Part shown: positions 53,816-63,127 of the stretch, in pieces
How positions within the stretch are numbered: position 1 is the first letter of the stretch
How the letters are laid out: each line of letters opens with the position of its first letter
Source of the DNA: Okeania hirsuta
Lineage (GTDB): Bacteria > Cyanobacteriota > Cyanobacteriia > Cyanobacteriales > Microcoleaceae
Length of the DNA stretch: 64,000 nucleotides
Direction of reading: 5' to 3'
NCBI RefSeq assembly: GCF_003838195.1
Contig: NZ_RCBY01000015.1
Location: 1 to 64,000 of the forward strand
Translations under genes and position numbers: made by a program
The notes under the pieces: generated by a model
Told to the model about the DNA's origin: nothing
Database searches by the model: none
What the model saw: the letters and a program-made list of their open reading frames with translations, nothing else

Positions 53816-55731
53816 TGAGCGATCGCCTCTAAGTTACGGAGATTTTCTACTTCTGATTTACAAATCTCAGTATCGGTAGATAAAAGAATAACTTGATGAC
53901 TAGCAGAAGGGAAATAACGTTCTACTAAATTCTGACGGTGGGATGAATCTAATCTACCCAAAGGTGTATCAATAGCGACGGGTAAATGTCTACCAGAAAC
54001 CTTTGCCAAACCCCACAAAAACGAAATTGCCAAAAGCTGTTTTTCTCCAGCAGAAATGCGATTTTTAGGAACAACTTGCCCTTGATTATCGTAGAGAGAA
54101 AGAGCAAAATTATTATTATCAATAGCCACGCGATGCACCAAGTCTGATTTATGCAAAAGATAGCGGAAACATTCAGTAACTTCCATCTCTAGTTTATTCA
54201 ACTTTTTCAGGGTTAACTTCTCCTTAAATAGCTGCAAAGTTTTCTTCACTTTACCAGAAGATTCAATGATATTTTGAATATTGTGACGTTCGATAGTTTC
54301 ATCAGTATAGCTAAATAATTCCTTCTTAGTTTTAGTAATAGCATCCTCCAATTTTTTACGCTCGCGTTTACTATTTTCACAAGCAATCTGTATCCTAGCT
54401 AACTCAGTTTGTGCCTCCTGTAAAGCAGCTTCCAAAATTTTATAAGCTTCCGGAGATGCTGCACTTACTAGCTGCTTTTCTAGAACATTAATTTCCACTT
54501 CTAAATCCTTGAGACTGGTTAAACTTTCCCGAGCATTTTTTCGACAATTTTCAATCTCATAGCGCAACAAATTTTCTAGTAAAGTTAGCGCCTCTTCATC
54601 TGCTAATAACCAAGGTTCATCAATTTGATTAATATCCTCTTCAATCATCAGATTTTCTCGATCGAGAAACCTTTGAATTTTACTAATTTTGCCAGCAGGA
54701 ATAGACAACTCATTCAGATAATTAACTAAACGTTGGTCTCTTTCCTGAAAAGCATCTAAAGCTATTTCTGCCTCATGGCGTAAAATCTCTACATCACCTT
54801 GAGAACTTGCTTGTTCCAAAAGAGGAGAAATTAAAGCCAGAGGTAAAGCTCCCGCAGCAAGTTCAACCATTTCCTGACGAGCATTTTCCATCTCTAATTC
54901 GACATCTTGAAATTCTTGTTTTAACTGACTTCTTTCAGCAGCAATTTTTCCCCCTTCCGAGACAAATTTTCTCATAGCTTTTTCTTGCTTTTGTTGAGCT
55001 TTTTTTAATTGCTTTTCCAAATCTACCAATTTTTCTGTAGCAACTTCAAAATCTTTTTTTTGCTGATGGAGTTTTTGTTCAATTTCCTCTAAATTTGCTA
55101 TTTCTTTAGTCTTGGCAAATTGCTTCTTTTTCCGAGTCACCAAAATATCCAAATCTGCCGCGAGACGTTCGGCTAATTCTAATCCTAATAATGACTGAAT
55201 TGCATCTACTACTAAAGGTGGTGGTGTTTCTAGTTCAGCTAATTCTTTTACTTGTTCTCCATCAAATAGAAATAAGTTAGAAATTCCTAAAGGTAAGAGA
55301 TTTTCTATATATTCATCCCAGGCATTTGCTAAGTAAGAATCAGGCCATTCGCCATCAAGAATTCCTAAACTATCTTTGCCATCTTTAGGATTTTTTTCCC
55401 AGGTACGAACTACGCGATATTCTACAAGTTGGTCGTCTTGAATATGTTCAAAAGCTAATTCAATGCGAGTTTTTTCTGTAGGGGGAGTATTACGATTTAC
55501 GCATTGAGAAAGAAAGTCGCTATAAGTTAAGTTTCCTCTAGTTGAACATTGGGTGCGATGACCGTAAAGTGCGAGGCGAATGGCATCTAAAAGAGTAGTT
55601 TTTCCTCCTCCATTCATACCTCCAAATAAGATGATGGGGCGAGGGCGATCGGTAAGGGTAGGGCGGAGGTTTATTGTTTGTTTACCGGAGTAGGGTCCGA
55701 AATTTTGTAAGACGAGTTCTAGGAAAATCAT
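53749..55731 (-). CDS. dndD: DNA phosphorothioation ATPase DndD
   Basis: A 660-residue SMC/RecN-like ATPase of the Dnd pathway, which swaps a non-bridging oxygen in the DNA backbone for sulfur. Walker A is GGMNGGGKTT at 37-46. A coiled coil of about 300 residues fills the middle (IEQKLHQQKKDFEVATEKLV and onwards), with an ISAGEKQLLAISFLWGLAKV signature helix and Walker B LPVAIDTPLGRLDSSH near the C-terminus. Length is normal for DndD. It is the last dnd gene on the minus strand; dndC lies upstream but about 1.07 kb away across tandem repeats, whereas in known operons the two nearly touch. No dndE follows. Confidence 0.92.
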   Translation of the reverse strand: MIFLELVLQNFGPYSGKQTINLRPTLTDRPRPIILFGGMNGGGKTTLLDAIRLALYGHRTQCSTRGNLTYSDFLSQCVNRNTPPTEKTRIELAFEHIQDDQLVEYRVVRTWEKNPKDGKDSLGILDGEWPDSYLANAWDEYIENLLPLGISNLFLFDGEQVKELAELETPPPLVVDAIQSLLGLELAERLAADLDILVTRKKKQFAKTKEIANLEEIEQKLHQQKKDFEVATEKLVDLEKQLKKAQQKQEKAMRKFVSEGGKIAAERSQLKQEFQDVELEMENARQEMVELAAGALPLALISPLLEQASSQGDVEILRHEAEIALDAFQERDQRLVNYLNELSIPAGKISKIQRFLDRENLMIEEDINQIDEPWLLADEEALTLLENLLRYEIENCRKNARESLTSLKDLEVEINVLEKQLVSAASPEAYKILEAALQEAQTELARIQIACENSKRERKKLEDAITKTKKELFSYTDETIERHNIQNIIESSGKVKKTLQLFKEKLTLKKLNKLEMEVTECFRYLLHKSDLVHRVAIDNNNFALSLYDNQGQVVPKNRISAGEKQLLAISFLWGLAKVSGRHLPVAIDTPLGRLDSSHRQNLVERYFPSASHQVILLSTDTEICKSEVENLRNLEAIAHEYLLKYDAQKNQTNLERGYFW

Positions 55732-55738
55732 TTTTTAG

Positions 55739-55800
55739 GGAATAGGGAATAGGGAATAGGGAATAGGGAATAGGGAGTAGGGAGTAGGGGGAAAGGTAGT
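55739..55800. repeat. GGGAATA heptamer repeat
   Basis: Five or more copies of GGGAATA, drifting into GGGAGTA, start right after the dndD start codon region. They occupy the place where its ribosome-binding site would be on the minus strand (read there as TATTCCC). Confidence 0.85.
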
Positions 55801-55939
55801 GGGTTAACGAAGTCAGAAGTCAGAAGTCAGAAGTTAACCCACCCCTCGCCCCTCCCCCTCCCAGGAGGGGAAGTAGGGGATTTCAGCTCCGCTCCAAAAA
55901 TCTTGCGCCTTAAAAGGCGGGGTTTTAGACCCATATTAT

Positions 55940-56800
55940 TTTGATAATTAACTTGATTTTTTTATTCTTAGAATTTACCTTTTTTCGGTAGGAGATAAGT
56001 TTGACAAATCCAATTTTCTTGTCAACCAACGCCCGAATTTTTGCCTTTGACTTAGACTGAGAAAAACAGAGGTTTCCCGCAGATGAGTTTTCCAGAGAAA
56101 TTTTCATAACTTTCTAGTCATTGTTGAATTTTCCCAGTAGAAGGTAAATCTGACAAATCCAATTTTCTTGTAATTTTTGCCTTTGACTTAGACTGAGAAA
56201 AACAGAGGTTTTCCACAAATGAGTTTTCCAAAGAAAATTTCATAACTTTCTAGTCATTGTTGAATTTTTCCCAGTAGGAGGTAAATCTGACAAAGAGAAT
56301 TTTCTTGTTAACCAACGCCCGAATTTTTGCCTTTGACTTAGACTGAGAAAAACAGAGGTTTCCCGCAGATGAGTTTTCCAGAGAAATTTTCATAACTTTC
56401 TAGTCATTGTTGAATTTTCCCAGTAGAAGGTAAATCTGACAAATCCAATTTTTTTGTAATTTTTGCCTTTGACTTAGACTGGGAAAAAGAGAGGTTTTCC
56501 AGAGATGAGTTTGTCAGAAAAATTTTCATCAACAGATAATTTTTGCCTTTGATCTAAGACTGGGAAAATAGAGTTTTACTAGAGATGAGTTTGCCAGAAA
56601 AATTTTTATAAATTCCTAGTCACTATTGAATGTTTCCTGTAGGAAGTAAGTCTAACAAATAGAGTTTTACTGTCAACCAACGCCCGAATTTTTGTCTTTG
56701 ACCTAGATTGGGAAAATAGAGTTTTACAAAAGATAAATTTTCTGGAGAAAGTTTCATATTTTTATTTCTCCCCTGCTCCCCTATTCTCCTGCTTTCCCAC
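55940..56800 (-). repeat. Degenerate tandem repeat array between dndC and dndD
   Basis: About five to six diverged units of 110-150 bp. On the minus strand each unit starts ATGAAAATTTCTCTGG-like and contains TCAGTCTAAGTCAAAGGCAAAAATT, then (in longer units) CGGGCGTTGGTTGACAAG, and ends near CTTCTACTGGGAAAATTCAACAATG. Each unit encodes its own short peptide of 25-45 residues (MKISLENSSAGNLCFSQSKS type; the unit nearest dndC reads MKLSPENLSFVKLYFPNLGQ), but no two peptides end alike. Whether any is translated is unclear. The array interrupts what should be a dndC-dndD operon. Confidence 0.8.
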
Positions 56801-56804
56801 TCCC

Positions 56805-58361
56805 TTACTCGATATCTGCCGAATTTTGACGAGAAAATTTCATGTTTGCCCAACTTAATTGTTTAATTTTCTCTGAAACTTTTCCTTGCTCGACAGCTTC
56901 TTTAAGGTCTCTTTTATTATGAGCGTTTTGAATAGCTTCTTCCTTGGAACGAGAACTTGTTTCAAAACATTGTTCGAGACTTTCATAAATCTTATATCGG
57001 TGAGACTTAATATAATATTGCCGCTCTGTATCTAACAGTTTTGCCATAAGTTCAAGGTGCATCTCATCCCCATTACATATTTCTTCTAATACTGACCATT
57101 CATCACTACCTAAAAGACTTATTCCTGCACCAGGACGACAGTCTTTAAATTTCTCTCCTGTTACTTCTTTATATATACGAGGTAAACTATCATCAAACTC
57201 GTGTTTTTCCTCTAACCAAATGCGTCTAATTTCACTCAGTTCTTCCAGAGAAATCAGAGTAATATCTCGCATATTTTCTGGAGCAGTTTCACGAATTTGT
57301 GTTTGAGCTTCTAACAGTTTTCTCAGTAAAGTATCTCGCCATTCTTTTTTATATGGACCAGGAATTGGTTCTACAGAAACTTCACCATCTATATTCCGTT
57401 CAAATAGTTGAACTGTACCCCAAATTCGCCGAAAATCTCTTTTATCTCTGTCCGAAATATCTAGTTCCCGACGCAAATCTATCAGAGGTTGTAACCATTC
57501 TTTTTCCTCATCATTTTGAATCATTGCTGACATAGATTTATCACTATCTACTAAGGTGCAAACCCAGCACCCAAAACGAGAACTTCCACAACTAGGAGTT
57601 GAAGTATCAACTACTAACGGACATTCATTATCTTCCGTCGCACCTCGATACATTGCTAGTAAATCTTTATTACTATTTCCCCAAGGATTTTCCCACTGCA
57701 TTAAATATAGCCAAACTTCATCAGTTCGCCAGTCCTCAATAGGGGAATAAATTAAAGAATTAAGTAAATTGGCATTAGGACTAAGGCGTTCCCGTACTCG
57801 TTTTTCTTCTAATCTTTTCATTGTTCTAGCGCGGTTAACACTTTCAGCTTTACGAGTACCTAAAACTAGGATAACTTCTCCATTAGTTCGTACAGCATTA
57901 CGAATAAAAAGATTAGATGGTTCAATTTTTAAACGTCCCGTACACCATCTAAATTTTAGACGGGGTGCGGGATAACCTTTGCCAATTAAACCTACCCAAT
58001 ATGTATATTGAATATCTGGTTGTAGAAGGTGAGTTTCTATTGGCATTTTCTGTTCTTGGGCAACTCTCTCAATGTTTTTTAGAGATTGTTTTACCCAAGC
58101 AGAAACATAAGGATTTTCTACTCGTGTATCAGTAGTAATTACATAAATTTTTTTAGTTCTTTTTTCTACTGGCAAAGTAGCGATCGCATTCCATATAAGT
58201 TGCAAAACTGCGGTACTATCTTTTCCTCCAGAATATCCAACAATTAAGGGGATTTCATCAAGGCAATATAATTCTTGAATTTCTATAGTTAGCTTTTCTA
58301 TATCTTTGATTAGTTCAGCAGTTGTTCGCTCTGGAAAAAGAGATTTTTGTATTCCTACCAT
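56805..58361 (-). CDS. dndC: DNA phosphorothioation sulfurtransferase-like protein DndC
   Basis: A 518-residue PAPS-reductase/ATP-pyrophosphatase-like iron-sulfur protein that activates the DNA backbone for sulfur incorporation. The pyrophosphatase P-loop SGGKDS is at residues 44-49. YVITTDTRVENP, PRLKFRWCTGRLKIEP and LGTRKAESVNRA follow. The four cluster cysteines are in RWCTG, CPLV and SCGSSRFGCWVCTLV. Length is at the normal value for DndC. It begins 42 bp after the HNH gene ends, so the two are likely co-transcribed. Confidence 0.93.
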   Translation of the reverse strand: MVGIQKSLFPERTTAELIKDIEKLTIEIQELYCLDEIPLIVGYSGGKDSTAVLQLIWNAIATLPVEKRTKKIYVITTDTRVENPYVSAWVKQSLKNIERVAQEQKMPIETHLLQPDIQYTYWVGLIGKGYPAPRLKFRWCTGRLKIEPSNLFIRNAVRTNGEVILVLGTRKAESVNRARTMKRLEEKRVRERLSPNANLLNSLIYSPIEDWRTDEVWLYLMQWENPWGNSNKDLLAMYRGATEDNECPLVVDTSTPSCGSSRFGCWVCTLVDSDKSMSAMIQNDEEKEWLQPLIDLRRELDISDRDKRDFRRIWGTVQLFERNIDGEVSVEPIPGPYKKEWRDTLLRKLLEAQTQIRETAPENMRDITLISLEELSEIRRIWLEEKHEFDDSLPRIYKEVTGEKFKDCRPGAGISLLGSDEWSVLEEICNGDEMHLELMAKLLDTERQYYIKSHRYKIYESLEQCFETSSRSKEEAIQNAHNKRDLKEAVEQGKVSEKIKQLSWANMKFSRQNSADIE

Positions 58362-58403
58362 TTTTCAATACTCCTAAAATTTTTTTTAATTTATTCTGCA
58401 TTT

Positions 58404-59375
58404 TTATGAGATAAATATATTTTGGCGATGCCATTGTAAAGCTTCTATTCTGGGGAAAGATTCTTTTTCATTTGGCAACCAAAGCTGATTACTATTAAAT
58501 TCCTTCATTGGTTTAGAATTGGGTGATTCTTCTAAGAAATTATTGGAAACGATGATTTTATAATCATCAGTTATGGTAAATAAACCTTTATCGAATGCCC
58601 AATGATGATTTTTACACAGTGATATGCCGTTATCTATTCTATTGTCATAAAATTTGGCAAATGGTTTGATCTGGGCTCCATCTACAATATTTTGGTTTAT
58701 TGACATACTGAGTTTCATTCCACAAAAAGCACATTTATAGTTATAGGTATGTACAACTGCTTTACGAAAGATACTATCTCTAACTACAGATTTTTTGAAA
58801 TATGATTTAGGTTGTTTTTGCTGTTGGTTTGATAAATTAATTGAACTTTCTTTCTCATTATTGTCTTTTGGGAATCTTTCATTAATTACGATAAGTTCTT
58901 TAATTTTTTTTTGATTAGCTGAAAACCAAGTTGCAATGAGTACGTCTATTAATTCTTTTCTAGAACTTTGCTCTTGTAGTAGTTCAAAAAGTTCTGGGTC
59001 TAAACTGGCATACTCAACGACCTGTTTTAACTGTTTAACAGAACTTGGCTGCTTTAAAGAATTAATTTTAGACTCAAGATGCCAGAATCTTTCACTCTTT
59101 AGAAAATAAAAAGGAAGGTGTAAACGATTTTTACCTTTATAAATACCAGATGATAAAATATCCCAATGTTTATTGAAGGTACTAATTAGTTCTTCAGATA
59201 CAGAAATATGATTATTATTGATTACACAAGGTTTAATCAAATCAATCACAGATAAAATCAAGATTGGTTTATATTCGGCTTTAGGACTAAGCTTTTGACT
59301 TGTCTTAAGTTCGGTAAAATATTGACAGTAGTATGCTAATTTTTTTTCCCTTTTTAATTCTTGATTTTTGCTCAT
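58404..59375 (-). CDS. HNH endonuclease with N-terminal sulfur-binding-like domain
   Basis: 323 residues in two domains. The N-terminal ~110 residues (YKPILILSVIDLI, then HLPFYFLKSERFWHL) resemble the SBD module of phosphorothioate-dependent McrA-type restriction enzymes. The C-terminal domain is HNH: CAFCGMKL (Cys215, Cys218), then VDGAQIKPFAKFYDNRIDNG and ISLCKNHHWAFDKGLFTI. The position usually holding the general-base His (AHI) is Gln in DGAQI, which may weaken or abolish cutting. It precedes dndC by 42 bp on the same strand. A nuclease that cut phosphorothioated DNA would be harmful to a host that makes it, so it is more likely a regulated or modification-inhibited restriction partner; this is inference. 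Confidence 0.82.
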   Translation of the reverse strand: MSKNQELKREKKLAYYCQYFTELKTSQKLSPKAEYKPILILSVIDLIKPCVINNNHISVSEELISTFNKHWDILSSGIYKGKNRLHLPFYFLKSERFWHLESKINSLKQPSSVKQLKQVVEYASLDPELFELLQEQSSRKELIDVLIATWFSANQKKIKELIVINERFPKDNNEKESSINLSNQQQKQPKSYFKKSVVRDSIFRKAVVHTYNYKCAFCGMKLSMSINQNIVDGAQIKPFAKFYDNRIDNGISLCKNHHWAFDKGLFTITDDYKIIVSNNFLEESPNSKPMKEFNSNQLWLPNEKESFPRIEALQWHRQNIFIS

Positions 59376-59849
59376 TTATAGCCCCAGGCAAAACATCTAT
59401 ATTTTCAGTATTTATTTGTCATAAACTCGCAGATTAACTAAATAAATATGCCAAATTAAATCTCAAATAACTACCAGAACTAAATTTACTATAACTATTC
59501 TCATTCCTCCTTTTTAAAATTACAAAGTTAACTTGATTAGTTTCTCAGCAATACCTGTCACTGTAATGTTGTACTTTGAAAAAATCAATAAATTTTTCAC
59601 CACTCCTCTTTACATAGAGAAATAAATTATGGTAATCAAGAATGATTTATGAGAAATGATATTAAATTTTCTTATAAATCAAGTAATACAGCAATCAATC
59701 TCTCACATCTGACACCTGATTGCTATATTTATTATAGCGATGCTAAATTGGTTGTAAAAATTTTTATAACAGTTAATTTTCAAGCAAAACCTTTAATATT
59801 CTGATTCTTAACTATCACCAAAATATTACAACTTAAATTGGATTTATAT
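59376..59849. other. Divergent upstream region of the HNH-dndC genes
   Basis: About 470 bp between the HNH start and the family B element; A/T-rich, no gene. It should hold the promoter of the HNH-dndC unit and is a candidate site for control by the divergent dndB product. Confidence 0.4.
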
Positions 59850-59953
59850 GGGTGTATCTCATATTTGCAAAAATACTTTTTTCCTATATATTCCCTGTTC
59901 CCTGTTCCCTAAAGCAATAAATTTTTGGCTTTATTCAAAATTGAGAGACACCC
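59850..59953. mobile_element. MITE-like element, family B, copy 2
   Basis: Ends GGGTGTATCTCA (59850) and TGAGAGACACCC (to 59953) are inverted. Flanking 8-mers ATTTATAT (59842-59849) and ATTTCTAT (59954-59961) differ by one base and are the likely target duplication. It is the uninterrupted form (104 bp) of the element at 9,635-9,841. Confidence 0.85.
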
Positions 59954-60136
59954 ATTTCTATAGATGTTATTTCTATTTTAAGTAAGAATGCAATCACGAT
60001 ATTAAATATTAAAATCTATTAATACCAATTCACTTTAAAAATGTCATAAATAGTTTTAAACTTTAAATTTGAAATAATTTCCTGAAATTACTGAGCGTGT
60101 CTTTCATATCGCCCATAGAAAAGTTTTTAGGAAAGA

Positions 60137-60280
60137 ATGAAACCGAACAGCTTACTTCAATATCTAAAAAAAGTGCTTGAGAATTTAGGAACAAAATATG
60201 TCATTAATTTTGCTTATGCACTTACTGCTGAGTTTGAAGCAATTTTCAGTGTCAAAAATCTCAAAGTATCCTTATTTTAA
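60137..60280 (+). CDS. Possible 47-residue protein
   Basis: An open frame of 47 codons, MKPNSLLQYLKKVLENLGT onwards to KNLKVSLF, with AGGA at 60129-60132 about four bases before ATG. No family recognised. It lies between the HNH gene and dndB on the dndB strand, 194 bp before dndB. It may be a real small gene or a remnant. Confidence 0.25.
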   Translation: MKPNSLLQYLKKVLENLGTKYVINFAYALTAEFEAIFSVKNLKVSLF

Positions 60281-60474
60281 GAGTAAAAAAAGACATTAAT
60301 ATTCACCCCTTGTGTTTCATTGGTTAATATTGACATAATAAATTGTATATGATATAAAAATAACTTACAATTAACAATCATATCAATCAAATAGTTTTTA
60401 AAAACATTTGTTAACAAAAATTTATATATACATATTTTTTTAAAAATCGTTAAAAATATTTCCCAAAATCAGCG

Positions 60475-62076
60475 ATGAAAAAAACCAATAAACCCACCTC
60501 AGAAATAGCAAAAGAAATTTTAGAAAACGATAATCGAGAAAGAGAAGCGATCGCTATCCTTTTAGACAAACATATAGGCAAAGATGACAGACTTTTAGTA
60601 CAAAAAACCATGATGGGAAAAACGGAAGCTTACATCGGTTCTGTCACTCTAGAATGGTTAGATAGTCGTGTACGTTTTGCCTCTCAACTACCATTATTTC
60701 GACAAAAATTTGATGTAGAAACAGACAATATAATTCGGGATGCAGAAACAATAGATGAAATTCAACAACGTCCCCTAGATTGGTCTCGTCAAGCTCCATT
60801 AACTCTATATTTAGCAACAAGAAAAGCTCATAAATTTCCAGCAGTATTAGTAGTAATTAGCCCTAGTTGGGTAGATAATCCTAAAGCAGAAGAATGGAAT
60901 AAAAATGGAAAAGCAAATAAATCTGCTACTGATTTTTTACCCCTAGATTCAGAGGGAAAAGTAGGATTATTAGACCTACGTTTAGAAGTAGCAGTATTTG
61001 CCTTAGATGGTCAACATCGACTGATGGGAATTCAAGGTTTAATGGAATTAACAAAAACAGGTAGGTTGCCTAGATATAACAAACAAAAAAAACCAGTAGG
61101 TGCAGCTATTAATATTGATGATTTAGCAGAAACCCATAATATTGAATTACCAGAACTACAAAAATTAGCTTACGAACAAATAGGTATAGAATTTATTCCG
61201 GCAGTAGTAAAAGGAGAAAGTAGAGCACAAGCACGACGGAGAGTTAGGTCAGTTTTTGCTCATGTAAATTTGACTGCTGTGAAATTAAGTAAAGGGCAGT
61301 TGGCATTATTAAATGAGGATGATGGGTTTGCCATTGTGGCTAGAAAAGTAGCAATTTATCATCCTTTATTAAAGGAGAAAGATAATAGAAATCCACGAGT
61401 GAATTGGGATAGTGCTACTGTAGCAACTAAGTCTACTGTTTTAACAACTCTTCAGGCAATTCAAGAAATGTCTGAAAGATATTTAAAACCTCGTTATCCT
61501 CATTGGAAACCTTCAGATAAAGGTTTAATTCCAATGCGTCCCGAAGAAGAGGAATTAGAAGAGGGACTAGAGGAATTTATGTTGTTTTGGAATTATTTAT
61601 CTAATTTACCTAGTTATTCAAGATTAGAAAATGGTGCCGAAACTCCAGAATTGAGAAGATTTAGTTTTGAAATAAAACCAGGAGAAGGTCATGTTTTATT
61701 CCGACCTGTTGGGCAAATTGCTTTTTCTGAAGCTCTAGGAATTTTAATATATAAAAAAGGCTTTTTTTTGGAGGAGGTTTTTCAGAAATTAAATAAGTAT
61801 GATGTGGATGGTGGTTTGAGTGGAATAGAATCTCCTGACTCAATTTGGTATGGGGTTTTATATGATTTTAATCGCAAACGAATGTCAGTAGCTGGGAGAG
61901 ACTTAGCGATGAGATTGTTTATCTATATATTAGGTGGAGTTTCTGACAAAATGGAACGAGCAGAAATTCGTCGAGAGTTGGCAGAAGCAAGGAGAGTTGG
62001 GGATAATCAAGCTGTAGATTTTCAAGGTAAGTTTGTGGAATTAAAAAAGGTAGGGTTGCCGAAAATTTTGTCTTAA
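60475..62076 (+). CDS. dndB: DndB-like DGQHR-domain protein
   Basis: A 533-residue protein with the defining motif FALDGQHRLMGIQGL (DGQHR at residues 178-182) of the DndB/DGQHR family. RAQARRRVRSVFAHVNLTAV and the downstream KLSKGQLALLNEDDG match the DndB core. DndB of Streptomyces acts as a repressor of the dnd operon and influences modification site choice. This one is longer than the classical DndB (about 370) by a C-terminal extension (from about residue 320), so it belongs to the larger DGQHR subgroup. It is transcribed away from HNH-dndC, with 1.1 kb between. The divergent placement suits a regulator. Confidence 0.82.
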   Translation: MKKTNKPTSEIAKEILENDNREREAIAILLDKHIGKDDRLLVQKTMMGKTEAYIGSVTLEWLDSRVRFASQLPLFRQKFDVETDNIIRDAETIDEIQQRPLDWSRQAPLTLYLATRKAHKFPAVLVVISPSWVDNPKAEEWNKNGKANKSATDFLPLDSEGKVGLLDLRLEVAVFALDGQHRLMGIQGLMELTKTGRLPRYNKQKKPVGAAINIDDLAETHNIELPELQKLAYEQIGIEFIPAVVKGESRAQARRRVRSVFAHVNLTAVKLSKGQLALLNEDDGFAIVARKVAIYHPLLKEKDNRNPRVNWDSATVATKSTVLTTLQAIQEMSERYLKPRYPHWKPSDKGLIPMRPEEEELEEGLEEFMLFWNYLSNLPSYSRLENGAETPELRRFSFEIKPGEGHVLFRPVGQIAFSEALGILIYKKGFFLEEVFQKLNKYDVDGGLSGIESPDSIWYGVLYDFNRKRMSVAGRDLAMRLFIYILGGVSDKMERAEIRRELAEARRVGDNQAVDFQGKFVELKKVGLPKILS

Positions 62077-62407
62077 AGTGTTAGAAAAAAGTTAAGTTAA
62101 ACAATTAATAATTAATTATTAACAATTACCTCTTCTTTTCAAGGGTAGGATTGACTCAAAAGAAAATTTTTTCTTGTTTCTCCTTTAAAGGAGAGGCTTT
62201 AAACCTTAATTATTCGGTAAGGAAGAGTTGATTGATGTTTTGAATTTTTTCAAATTATTGAGACTAGCTTTAGTGCAATAAACTGCAAAAATTTATCTGC
62301 AATGAAAGCTATTTTAGAAGTTTGTAGAGTCAAAAAAAATAAGTCTGCGCTTACAATAATTTCATCGCAATTTTTATTCAGTAATACTACACTACAGAAT
62401 ATTATTT
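62077..62407. repeat. Gap with a CTTTAAAGGAG-type repeat
   Basis: About 330 bp. The segment 62,130-62,222 (AGGATTG, then TCTCCTTTAAAGGAGAGGCTTTAAACC, TTAATTATTCGGTAAGG) closely matches the region just after ndbB (7,075-7,150: AGGATTGGCG, CTTCTTCAAAGAAGAGACTTTAAAGC, TTAATTATTCCGTAAAG). It is therefore a dispersed repeat with a hairpin. Confidence 0.55.
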
Positions 62408-62668
62408 TTAACTATTACTCAATAAATATTTTTCTAAATACTGCCAATGTTGATGCCCGTATTCTTCTCGTAGTAAATCTTTCATATCAGCATTAATAAC
62501 TAATTCTCCATCTTGATTATCTTGGAATAGTAGTCCATGGTCAAGTACCTCTTGTAGATCGGTGAGAGTATCTATTAAATTGGCGATCGAATAATGTTCT
62601 TCTACCCATTCAACAGGACTAGGTATTTCAGAATTAATATTTATTGGATTATTAGTATTAACTTCCAT
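62408..62668 (-). CDS. Small acidic protein, unrecognised
   Basis: 86 residues, acidic, with EWVEEHYSIANLIDTLTDLQ and ELVINADMKDLLREEYGHQH; soluble, helical. No family recognised and no Shine-Dalgarno. The sequence has good codon structure and a natural amino-acid mix, so it is more likely real than the antisense frame over it. It is not DndE by sequence pattern. Confidence 0.4.
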   Translation of the reverse strand: MEVNTNNPININSEIPSPVEWVEEHYSIANLIDTLTDLQEVLDHGLLFQDNQDGELVINADMKDLLREEYGHQHWQYLEKYLLSNS

Positions 62669-63127
62669 AATTTAATATCAGTAAAAATCCTGAATTTTAA
62701 TCAATTGTTCAATCTTAATATATCATCTGATTATTCATGCCGTAATTTCAGTGAGGCTAGTCAAAGTGTTATTGTGAAAAATTTTTATGTCTTTTGCGAT
62801 CTAGATCAATGGTATAGTGTTACCTCTTGTGGATCTACGGATGTTGAAGAAAATAATTGGAGCTATATATAGAGATAGGTGGCTTTTAGTATGGAAGAAG
62901 CTCTTTCTAGGCGTAATTTTCAAATTTCCTTTTTGTTGTGGCATTCTTTTTTATCGTTGATACAATATCAAATTGGATTTAGCTTGTAATTTTTATAAAA
63001 AAGTAAAAAAAGTCAAAGTTTTTGCTTAAAGTAGGATTTGAGTATTTAAATAACTGGATTCTGATTTGTTCTATCTAAAGTAGTAATAGTTTAAACAACA
63101 TAATTAAGATGGCTATAAACAAATTTT
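62669..63127. other. Gene-free gap
   Basis: About 460 bp between the small acidic protein and the terminal glycosyltransferase; no gene or element recognised. Confidence 0.4.

Noticed and set aside
55940-56800. Possible CRISPR array between dndC and dndD
   Set aside because: Units are 110-150 bp, diverged along their whole length, with no short constant repeat alternating with unique spacers and no cas genes.
62408-62668. Small gene near dndB as the missing dndE
   Set aside because: Acidic composition and no resemblance to the DndE pattern.
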